DNA of 5,326 nt from an uncultured Eubacteriales bacterium (GTDB taxonomy: Bacteria > Bacillota > Clostridia > Oscillospirales > Acutalibacteraceae): assembly GCA_900321905.1 (NCBI GenBank), contig ONXZ01000110.1, positions 3,308 through 8,633 on the forward strand. Reading direction: 5' to 3'. The position numbers and the translations under genes are program-made. Shown here in pieces: positions 1 through 5,302 of this stretch. The notes below the pieces were generated by a model that saw nothing but the letters and a program-made list of their open reading frames with translations, was not told the origin of the DNA and did no database searches. Position 1 is the first letter of the stretch. Every line of letters begins with the position of its first letter.

Positions 1-68
1 TTTATATTAGTAAAATCTATAAATATTCATTCGTTAAATATAATGCTTCGTTTCGCGTTAATTAACAC

Positions 69-96
69 TTGATAATGGCGGAAAAAATGGTATAAT
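69..96 (+). promoter_or_regulatory. Predicted sigma-A-type promoter of the metallophosphoesterase gene
   Basis: The -35 box TTGATA (69-74) and a perfect -10 box TATAAT (91-96) are separated by 16 bases. The -10 is preceded by TGG (88-90), which gives an extended TGn motif. Transcription should start near 103. That leaves the in-frame ATG at 112 almost at the 5' end of the mRNA with no room for a ribosome binding site, and supports the ATG at 142. Other TATAAT strings at 39-44 and 108-113 lack a good -35 box. Confidence 0.75.
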
Positions 97-128
97 TGAA
101 TGTGAAGTATAATGATTAATTCATTGAA

Positions 129-134
129 AAGGAG
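129..134 (+). promoter_or_regulatory. Ribosome binding site that fixes the start of the metallophosphoesterase
   Basis: AAGGAG at 129-134 lies 7 bases before the ATG at 142. The alternative in-frame ATG at 112 has no Shine-Dalgarno sequence upstream. The start is therefore placed at 142, which shortens the longest possible protein by 10 residues. Confidence 0.85.
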
Positions 135-141
135 AGAATTT

Positions 142-1821
142 ATGCCTAACAAAATCTATGGCAGTAATAATGAACCGCTTAAAATTCAGTTTATAACCGA
201 CCTTCATTATTACTCACGCAAAATCGGCACAGAGGGCAAAGCGTATGAAAAGGCTGAGTCCAAGAGCCAGAAGGTTATCAAGGACAGCGACCTTGTAATC
301 AAAGCAGGTTTTGATATGCTGTGCGAGGACACGTCAACAGATATTGTTGTGCTGTCGGGCGACACCACGCGCGACGGCGAAATCGAGTCGCACAAAGAGT
401 TTATCGAAATGCTTTATGACCTCAAAAAGAGGGGCAAAAGGGTATACGTTATCACCGCAACCCACGACTATCGCGGCGGCGGTGTTGCGCCCGGTTATGA
501 CGGCGACAATGAAATTGAAGTTCCCGCAGTTGAGGACAGGCACGATTTGTGGAAAATGTACTACGATTTCGGCCCGTCAGAGGCGATTGCGGTACACGAG
601 GACCAGATGTGTTACGTTGTGCAACTTGCGCCCGGATACAGGCTTTTTGCGCTGAATGACGACAATAATTTCAAGGGCGAAAACGGCGGAGGCTCAGGCT
701 ATTCCGACGACTGTATGCAGTGGATTATGGAGCAACTCAAGGACGCTCACGACAACGACCAGTTCGTTATCGCAATGACTCACCACCCGATGGTGTCACC
801 GTCACCGTTTTACTCGATTATCGGTGCGGGCGATATGCAGAAAAATCACGAAGTTACACGCGAAATTTTTGCTGACAACGGACTTAATATTATGCTCACG
901 GGTCACACCCACGTTCACGATATCGGCTATATCACCACGCCAAAGGGCAACAGATTTTACGACATCGCGTGCGGCGCTATGATTGGCTGTCCGCCTGTTA
1001 TGCGTAACGTTACAATCGACCCTAAAAACGCCAAGGTTGACGTTGAAACCGTAACTATCAAAGAGGTGCCGGGTCTTGACACGGGCGGCAAGCCTTTTGA
1101 CGAGTATATGAAAGGCTTTTTCTTCGGTATGATTGGCGGTGTAATCGACGCGCTTGCCAACGATTACGAGCGCTTTATCGACACTGCGCCGTCCTTCTCA
1201 ATCAGCAAGGAAAAGGCGAGAAAACTCAAGCCTGTTCTTCACCCGCTCGGCAAGTTCCTCAACAGACTTACATTCAAAAAAATATGGAAACTCTGCAAGA
1301 AAGAAAGCGGACTTAAAAAAGAGGATATCGCGGATATTGCCGACAACAAAGTTGTTGATTTTATCCTTGAACTTGTGCAGAATCTGTACTGCGGCGATTC
1401 GCCTTACGGACCTGAAACAAGGGAGTACAAACTCACTTGCGGCTTCCTTAATGTTATTGACTCATTCCTGGGTGTTATCCACCTTAAAATCGGCAAATTC
1501 CTCAAGGGCGCAACGAGCGTGAGGTCGCTTGTGGAGCCGCTTTTGTGGAATTCAGGCTACTGCGACGCAGAGGCTACTTTGCCGCTGTATCCCGTGTTTG
1601 ACGACGACAATCCTGCCCCTGCAGAAATGTTTGAGGAAAAGGAATTTGTTGACCCTGTTAAGCCGAGCAAAAAGGGAGTCGGCATACTCTGCCTGCTCAT
1701 TCTTGCGGTGCTTGTTGTGCTTGCGGTTATCGTTTGCCTTATCGTGCTTATCGTCAAGGGAATTATCGGTCTTGTCGGTCTTGCTGCGGGCAAGGGATTA
1801 ATCGGCTTGTTGTTTGTGTAG
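142..1821 (+). CDS. Membrane-anchored calcineurin-like metallophosphoesterase
   Basis: A 559-aa protein with the ordered motifs of the calcineurin-like metallophosphoesterase fold (Pfam Metallophos type): D20-x-H22 in FITDLHYY, G73-D74, T107-H108-D109, H214-H215 in MTHHP, and G254-H255-T256-H257. These residues normally bind two divalent metal ions and hydrolyse phosphoester bonds; the substrate cannot be told from sequence. The usual third motif GNHD/E reads ATHD here, so the metal-ligand Asn is replaced by Thr. Residues 1-300 are roughly the catalytic domain, and about 300-505 is a poorly recognised, partly helical extension. Residues 512-538 and 540-559 are almost entirely hydrophobic, preceded by KPSKK. 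There is no N-terminal signal peptide, so the likely picture is a tail-anchored enzyme with its active site in the cytoplasm. It has its own promoter and a 206-base spacer after it, so it is probably transcribed alone. The enzyme class is secure; topology and role are inferred. Confidence 0.9.
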   Translation: MPNKIYGSNNEPLKIQFITDLHYYSRKIGTEGKAYEKAESKSQKVIKDSDLVIKAGFDMLCEDTSTDIVVLSGDTTRDGEIESHKEFIEMLYDLKKRGKRVYVITATHDYRGGGVAPGYDGDNEIEVPAVEDRHDLWKMYYDFGPSEAIAVHEDQMCYVVQLAPGYRLFALNDDNNFKGENGGGSGYSDDCMQWIMEQLKDAHDNDQFVIAMTHHPMVSPSPFYSIIGAGDMQKNHEVTREIFADNGLNIMLTGHTHVHDIGYITTPKGNRFYDIACGAMIGCPPVMRNVTIDPKNAKVDVETVTIKEVPGLDTGGKPFDEYMKGFFFGMIGGVIDALANDYERFIDTAPSFSISKEKARKLKPVLHPLGKFLNRLTFKKIWKLCKKESGLKKEDIADIADNKVVDFILELVQNLYCGDSPYGPETREYKLTCGFLNVIDSFLGVIHLKIGKFLKGATSVRSLVEPLLWNSGYCDAEATLPLYPVFDDDNPAPAEMFEEKEFVDPVKPSKKGVGILCLLILAVLVVLAVIVCLIVLIVKGIIGLVGLAAGKGLIGLLFV

Positions 1822-1870
1822 GCAGTATGCAGTTAGCAGTTAGCGGTTAGCAGTTGGTGGTTGGTCGCTG
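1822..1870. repeat. 7-bp-period degenerate tandem repeat directly after the stop codon
   Basis: Seven consecutive heptads begin at the base after the TAG stop: GCAGTAT, GCAGTTA, GCAGTTA, GCGGTTA, GCAGTTG, GTGGTTG, GTCGCTG. The second and third are identical, and the copies decay towards the 3' end. The array contains no open reading frame of note and no T-tract. It resembles the AGTTAGC-type intergenic repeats I know from gut Clostridia genomes; that comparison is from memory and is not tested here. Confidence 0.7.
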
Positions 1871-1890
1871 CGCTCATATTTCGGGCTGCC

Positions 1891-1930
1891 GAGGTCGTCA
1901 GCCCCTACACGAGGTCGTCAGCCCCTACAA
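1891..1930. repeat. Two tandem copies of a 20-bp intergenic repeat
   Basis: The unit GAGGTCGTCAGCCCCTACA plus one variable base occurs at 1891-1910 and 1911-1930, and the copies differ only in the last base. On the other strand the unit reads TGTAGGGGCTGACGACCTC. Just before it, GGGCTG (1883-1888) can pair with CAGCCC of the first unit (1899-1904), giving a 6-bp stem with a 10-base loop. No T-tract follows, so a standard terminator is not supported. It is probably a fragment of a dispersed intergenic repeat. Confidence 0.75.
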
Positions 1931-1957
1931 GTAAACGTTACTGCGTGCAAAAAACTG

Positions 1958-1986
1958 TTGCATTATCACGGTATACTTGTTATAAT
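1958..1986 (+). promoter_or_regulatory. Predicted sigma-A-type promoter of the GtrA-like gene
   Basis: The -35 box TTGCAT (1958-1963) and a perfect TATAAT (1981-1986) are 17 bases apart, with a TGT extended -10 at 1978-1980. Transcription should start near 1993, giving a leader of about 35 bases. The spacing and extended -10 make this the strongest promoter candidate in the window. Confidence 0.8.
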
Positions 1987-2027
1987 AGAGGTGTTAAATA
2001 AATTTACATAATTAAGGAGTAAAAATT

Positions 2028-2663
2028 ATGGCAGATGAAAAGAAAAAGTTTTCTCTCGGCGGCATTGACGGCGCTGCAGAGGAAAAAGGCTCACTTGTAA
2101 AAACTATTTGGCAACTTGTTAAGTTCCTTGTTGTATCAGGTCTTGTAACAATTATCCAGATTGGTCTTGCATATTTGTTACCGATTATTTTTGACCACGT
2201 TACAGCAACACTGCCTGCAGGATTTTTGCAGACAATTTTTAACCCGAATCAGATTTTTGACCCGGGCAGCAAAGAGTTCACAAAGTATGTTGTTGACGGC
2301 GTAGTAACCTGGGGTTACGTGCTTCCGTTCCTGCTTTCAAACCTCATTGCTAACATCTACGGTTTCTATCAGAACAAAAAGACAACATTCAAATCTGACG
2401 CGCCTACATATATGTTCGTTATTTATATCGTACTTATGCTTGCGCTCATCCTGTTCTCAACCTGGATGCAGGGCGCAATCTACGGCGCACTTTCAAAAGT
2501 TGACAATTCTTTTCTCAGCGGCGCTGCAAGACTTATCGCTTCAATGGCGGCAGGTTTCGTGCAGATGGTTATCCTTTTCCCGATGGAAAAATTTGTACTT
2601 CTCAAAGAGAAAAAGCCTGCAGAGGGCGAAGAAGCAGCAGAAGCAGAGGCAACTGCAGAATAA
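2028..2663 (+). CDS. GtrA-like four-helix membrane protein
   Basis: A 211-aa protein with four predicted membrane helices at about residues 27-55, 92-114, 128-148 and 165-186. The segment after helix 2, N109-IYGFYQNKKTTF-121, fits the GtrA/DPMS family signature (Asn, then N-[KR]-x-x-TF). Members of this family are thought to help move or present lipid-linked sugars during cell-envelope polysaccharide or teichoic acid glycosylation; no glycosyltransferase is visible in this window to name the substrate. The start is well supported by AAGGAG at 2014-2019, 8 bases before the ATG. Compared with ordinary GtrA proteins of about 120-150 aa it carries a charged N-terminal tail (1-24), a loop of about 35 residues between helices 1 and 2, and an Ala/Glu-rich acidic C-terminus (198-211). 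It has its own promoter and terminator. Family membership is fairly sure, substrate unknown. Confidence 0.8.
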   Translation: MADEKKKFSLGGIDGAAEEKGSLVKTIWQLVKFLVVSGLVTIIQIGLAYLLPIIFDHVTATLPAGFLQTIFNPNQIFDPGSKEFTKYVVDGVVTWGYVLPFLLSNLIANIYGFYQNKKTTFKSDAPTYMFVIYIVLMLALILFSTWMQGAIYGALSKVDNSFLSGAARLIASMAAGFVQMVILFPMEKFVLLKEKKPAEGEEAAEAEATAE

Positions 2664-2679
2664 TTACGATTTAACAAAT

Positions 2680-2710
2680 AAGCGTGGACTCAGGTCTGCG
2701 CTTGTTTTTT
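2680..2710 (+). terminator. Intrinsic terminator of the GtrA-like gene
   Basis: AAGCGTGGAC (2680-2689) pairs with GTCTGCGCTT (2694-2703) over 10 base pairs, two of them G-U wobbles, closing a TCAG tetraloop. After one G follow six T (2705-2710). It starts 16 bases after the stop codon, as expected for a Rho-independent terminator on the + strand, and separates this gene from the downstream signalling locus. Confidence 0.9.
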
Positions 2711-2759
2711 GTAAAAAGCAGTTATTAATTACAATAATGTTACATTGTCGCCGTTTTTG

Positions 2760-2789
2760 TTTACACATATCGCGTAGCTGTGATATACT
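2760..2789 (+). promoter_or_regulatory. Predicted promoter of the LytTR regulator gene
   Basis: The -35 box TTTACA (2760-2765) and -10 box TATACT (2784-2789) are 18 bases apart, with an extended -10 TGA at 2781-2783. It lies downstream of the terminator, so the regulator must have its own start. Transcription near 2796 would give a leader of about 68 bases. Confidence 0.65.
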
Positions 2790-2853
2790 TTTAAAGATTT
2801 AATATATTTTATTAAAACTAATGTTTTGGCAGTGAAATTACAAAACGGTAAAC

Positions 2854-2859
2854 GGTGAT
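2854..2859 (+). promoter_or_regulatory. Ribosome binding site deciding the regulator start
   Basis: GGTGAT matches the 3' part of the extended Shine-Dalgarno AGGAGGTGATC. In that register the AGGAGG core would end at 2855, 8 bases before the ATG at 2864. The in-frame GTG at 2855 lies inside this site and has no ribosome binding site of its own, so ATG 2864 is preferred. Confidence 0.6.
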
Positions 2860-2863
2860 TTTT

Positions 2864-3565
2864 ATGTTTGTTGTTGCCCTTTTTGACAGGAATAAAGAGC
2901 ATTTAAAACAGATACGCAAATACATTGACGACTTCTTTTTCAGCGATTTTGACGTCAAGGTTTACGGCTATGATGACGAGGACGAGTTCCTCGACTTTTT
3001 TGACGCCAACAATGAGCGCATTGACCTTATTTGCCTTGACGCCGAAGCCGCAACTAACATCGGTTTTTACGCCGCGGAGGAAATCAGAAAAGTCAATGTA
3101 AAAGTTGATATCATCTTTATTTCGTCAGACCTCAACGGCTTGCCGCTCGGCTACAAATACCACGCGTTTGACTATCTTGTAAAGCCCGTCAGAGTTGCAG
3201 ACTTCAGGCAAACGCTCAACAGGCTTTTCTATTACAGCCAGAGCGCCGACTCATTTTTCACTATCAAAATCAACGGCAACCTTGAGCGTTTCAGGCAAAA
3301 TAATATTCTGTATTTTTCAAGTACGGCGCGCAAGGTCACTATGTACACCACCGACGGACAGTCGATTGATTTTTACGCAAAACTTGACGAGGTTATGACA
3401 AGGCTCGGGCAGAACAATTTTACATCGTTTTTCCGCACGCACCAGAGTTATCTCGTCAACCGTCAGCACGCTCTGAGGATTGAAAACAAAAACGTTGTGC
3501 TTGATAACGACGATATGCTCCCTATCAGCAAAAAGTATTATGACGAGGTTAAAAGTATCTTCTGA
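2864..3565 (+). CDS. LytTR-family response regulator with an altered receiver pocket
   Basis: A 233-aa protein with a receiver domain at about residues 1-122 and a LytTR DNA-binding domain at about 130-233. Receiver landmarks are D8 after strand 1, the phosphoacceptor D59 in LICLDAE, S87 in IFISS, and the K107-P108 pair in DYLVKPV. LytTR landmarks are FFRTHQSYLVN (189-199) and LPISKKY (219-225), both typical of AgrA/LytR/VirR regulators. Such proteins activate or repress by binding paired direct repeats. The acidic pair that binds Mg normally reads D/E-D, but here it is D8-R9-N10, so one ligand is an Arg. Phosphorylation may therefore be weak, different or absent. No histidine kinase is present in the window. 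It is followed after 95 bases by the VWA/FHA gene in the same direction, with no convincing terminator between, so cotranscription is possible. The family assignment is firm, the target genes unknown. Confidence 0.93.
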   Translation: MFVVALFDRNKEHLKQIRKYIDDFFFSDFDVKVYGYDDEDEFLDFFDANNERIDLICLDAEAATNIGFYAAEEIRKVNVKVDIIFISSDLNGLPLGYKYHAFDYLVKPVRVADFRQTLNRLFYYSQSADSFFTIKINGNLERFRQNNILYFSSTARKVTMYTTDGQSIDFYAKLDEVMTRLGQNNFTSFFRTHQSYLVNRQHALRIENKNVVLDNDDMLPISKKYYDEVKSIF

Positions 3566-3594
3566 CTGACAAATATTACATATAAACGTACAAT
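3566..3594 (+). promoter_or_regulatory. Possible promoter of the VWA/FHA gene
   Basis: CTGACA (3566-3571) and TACAAT (3589-3594) are 17 bases apart, each with one mismatch to consensus, starting right after the regulator's stop codon. Transcription would start near 3601. It could give the receptor gene separate expression even if read-through from the regulator also occurs. Confidence 0.5.
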
Positions 3595-3602
3595 TTTTAC
3601 AT

Positions 3603-3622
3603 AATTCACCGCAGGGCGAATT
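3603..3622 (+). other. Small hairpin in the leader of the VWA/FHA gene
   Basis: AATTCACC (3603-3610) and GGCGAATT (3615-3622) form an 8-position stem with one A-C mismatch around a GCAG loop. It would sit at the very 5' end of an mRNA starting near 3601, and could stabilise the 5' end or mark an operator dyad in DNA. The following bases are only loosely T-rich, so it is a poor terminator. Confidence 0.4.
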
Positions 3623-3648
3623 GATTTGTTATTATTAAAATGGAAAGC

Positions 3649-3653
3649 GAGGT
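3649..3653 (+). promoter_or_regulatory. Ribosome binding site fixing the start of the VWA/FHA protein
   Basis: GAGGT at 3649-3653 lies 7 bases before the ATG at 3661. The in-frame ATG at 3640 has only AT-rich sequence ahead of it and would add seven residues before a signal peptide that naturally begins MKKG at 3661. Confidence 0.75.
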
Positions 3654-3660
3654 AACCGAA

Positions 3661-5283
3661 ATGAAAAAGGGAATATTAAAAACAGTTGTTTCTTTTTCGG
3701 TGCTTATGTGCTTTTTGGCAACGGGTTTTGCCGCTTATGCTCAGGGCGACAAAACTGTTGAGGGCGTGTTTGTCAACAAGCCTTCAATCACATTAATTGC
3801 AAACGGCAGCGCGAGTGCAGACGATTTTGACGGCACAAAAGTTAACGACTGCCGTATTGATATAACTAAAACTCAAAAATACAGCATTGACAAATTCAGC
3901 GTGGCAATCTACGTTGCGCTTGATGTTTCAGGCTCAATGGGCGCAGACGGCGAAGATTATCTTGCCCCGATAAAAGAGTGCCTTAAAACGCTGGCTTCAA
4001 CTTTAGGCGACGACGATGAACTTGTGCTGTATGAAGTCGGCACGCAGCCAACACTGAAACTGCGCGGCACTGAAGATAAGCAGGTGATTGAAAGCACTAT
4101 CGACAGCCTGCAGTGCGGCAGCAACGCAAAGCAAAACCCTTCGGTTTACAACGCGCTTGGCGCAATTTACACTGACGCCACGGCGGACTTTATGTTTCAG
4201 CGTAAACTTGTGCTGTGCATAACTGACGGCTCGTTCAAAAACGTGGGCGGCATTGCGGAGAAAACTGCAAAAACCTACAGCACGCACTCTCTGCCTGTGT
4301 ATGCGCTTATACCTGACAGCGTAAGTTCGGCTGACGAATCGCTCGCTTATTTTCAGCAGAGCGTTGTTGCGTCCTCAGGCGGAACGAGCAGAATGTACAA
4401 TTCCGTCACAGCCGAGTCGGCGTTTGGCGAAATTAAGGCGGCTATCGACAACGTTACTGTTGTCGAGGGCAAATTCTCAGACAACACGAGTTATTACAGT
4501 CAGGACGGCGGCGAATATACTCTGACCTGCGGCAAAACTACCATAAAAAATATTCAGATGAGGACTGACGACACCGACGTTGAAGCGCCTGAAATCACAG
4601 GCAATATTGTCTATAATAAAAGCAAAAATGTCTTTGTCATCACCTTTAACAAAAAAATCAGGCTGAGTTCTGCCGACAAAATTGCCGTCACCAAAAACGG
4701 CAGGGATATTCCCCTTGACAGTATCAGCACAAAGGGCAAAAAACTCTATATCGGCGCAAGTAACATCACGCGCGGCGAGTACACTTTTGCTCTGGAAGGC
4801 GTTGTCAGCGACAACATCAACCTCACGCCGTGCAGTCCGCCTTCTGTCACACAGGCGGTGGAAGCACCCGTCGGCGCAGACAGCCTGCATACGCTGTGGT
4901 TAGCGGCGCTCGCGCTTGCGTTTGTGCTGTTTTGTATTGCGCTCGTTATGATTAAGCGCAAAAATAACGCCGTGACTGGCGGCGCAGAAACTAAGCATCT
5001 TTCAATGCGGATTGAAGCGGCGGGCAAAACTCTGCAGGCAGATTTTGATATGGACGCGCCTGTGTTTGTGGGCAGGTCGCTGCAGTGCGATGTCTGCATT
5101 GAGGACATCAGACTTTCAAAAAAGCATTTTAAACTTGACGTAATCGGCGACAGCCTTGAAATAACTGACCTTAACTCATCAAACGGCACGTTTGTCAACG
5201 GCTCGCGCGTGATGTCGCAGCAGATTATTAAAGCAGGCGACTGCATTTCCGCAGGCGGCAGCAAGTTCATTATTTTAAAGTGA
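3661..5283 (+). CDS. Transmembrane receptor-like protein: signal peptide, VWA, Ig-like, TM helix, FHA
   Basis: A 540-aa protein. Residues 1-27 are a signal peptide with likely cleavage after AYA. A von Willebrand A domain spans about 83-270, with the metal-site (MIDAS) motif D88-V-S90-G-S92-M, a probable third ligand S161 where Thr is usual, and T188-D189-G. An Ig-like beta domain follows (about 307-386). A single membrane helix (about 412-431) ends in KRK, placing the C-terminus inside the cell. The last domain (about 455-540) is FHA, with G471-R472, S486-x-x-H489 and N505-S-S-N508-G-T, so the phosphothreonine-binding residues look intact. The outer part has six Cys (64, 107, 152, 186, 290, 391). 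VWA domains bind protein ligands through a metal ion; FHA domains dock on pThr proteins. It therefore looks like a link between a surface partner and internal Ser/Thr phosphorylation, or an assembly scaffold. A further gene starts 19 bases downstream, so an operon is likely. Domains are certain; the partner is not known. Confidence 0.92.
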   Translation: MKKGILKTVVSFSVLMCFLATGFAAYAQGDKTVEGVFVNKPSITLIANGSASADDFDGTKVNDCRIDITKTQKYSIDKFSVAIYVALDVSGSMGADGEDYLAPIKECLKTLASTLGDDDELVLYEVGTQPTLKLRGTEDKQVIESTIDSLQCGSNAKQNPSVYNALGAIYTDATADFMFQRKLVLCITDGSFKNVGGIAEKTAKTYSTHSLPVYALIPDSVSSADESLAYFQQSVVASSGGTSRMYNSVTAESAFGEIKAAIDNVTVVEGKFSDNTSYYSQDGGEYTLTCGKTTIKNIQMRTDDTDVEAPEITGNIVYNKSKNVFVITFNKKIRLSSADKIAVTKNGRDIPLDSISTKGKKLYIGASNITRGEYTFALEGVVSDNINLTPCSPPSVTQAVEAPVGADSLHTLWLAALALAFVLFCIALVMIKRKNNAVTGGAETKHLSMRIEAAGKTLQADFDMDAPVFVGRSLQCDVCIEDIRLSKKHFKLDVIGDSLEITDLNSSNGTFVNGSRVMSQQIIKAGDCISAGGSKFIILK

Positions 5284-5289
5284 CGTTGT

Positions 5290-5295
5290 AGGAGA
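5290..5295 (+). promoter_or_regulatory. Ribosome binding site of the truncated last gene
   Basis: AGGAGA at 5290-5295 lies 7 bases before the ATG at 5303 and only a few bases after the TGA of the VWA/FHA gene. This is the main evidence that a further gene begins here in the same operon. Confidence 0.75.
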
Positions 5296-5302
5296 CTGAC
5301 AG

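Noticed and set aside
112..141. Upstream ATG start for the metallophosphoesterase
   Set aside because: No Shine-Dalgarno sequence and only about 9 bases from the predicted transcription start; the ATG at 142 has AAGGAG at ideal spacing.
1154..1522. A 122-codon + frame inside the metallophosphoesterase gene
   Set aside because: Ser/Arg-rich translation without motifs, fully inside the true frame and without a ribosome binding site.
1883..1904. GGGCTG/CAGCCC hairpin as a terminator for the phosphoesterase gene
   Set aside because: The stem is only 6 bp with a 10-base loop, and no T-tract follows. It is better seen as part of the repeat.
1822..1930. CRISPR array
   Set aside because: The repeats are directly tandem, 7 or 20 bp long, with no spacers, and there are no cas genes.
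1934..1962. LytTR-like pair before the GtrA-like gene (AACGTTACT and ACTGTTGCA)
   Set aside because: The first fits 8 of 9 positions but the second only 6 of 9, and the gap is 11 bases rather than 12-13. It is too weak to report as a site.
2347..2802. A 151-codon + frame overlapping the GtrA-like gene and running past its terminator
   Set aside because: It crosses the intrinsic terminator and the next promoter, has no ribosome binding site, and its translation is Cys/Arg/Ser-rich noise.
3697..3711. Lipoprotein signal with Cys17 of the VWA/FHA protein
   Set aside because: The residues before the Cys are V-L-M, without the small residue a lipobox needs at -1. The AYA cleavage site and the later membrane helix explain the N-terminus better.
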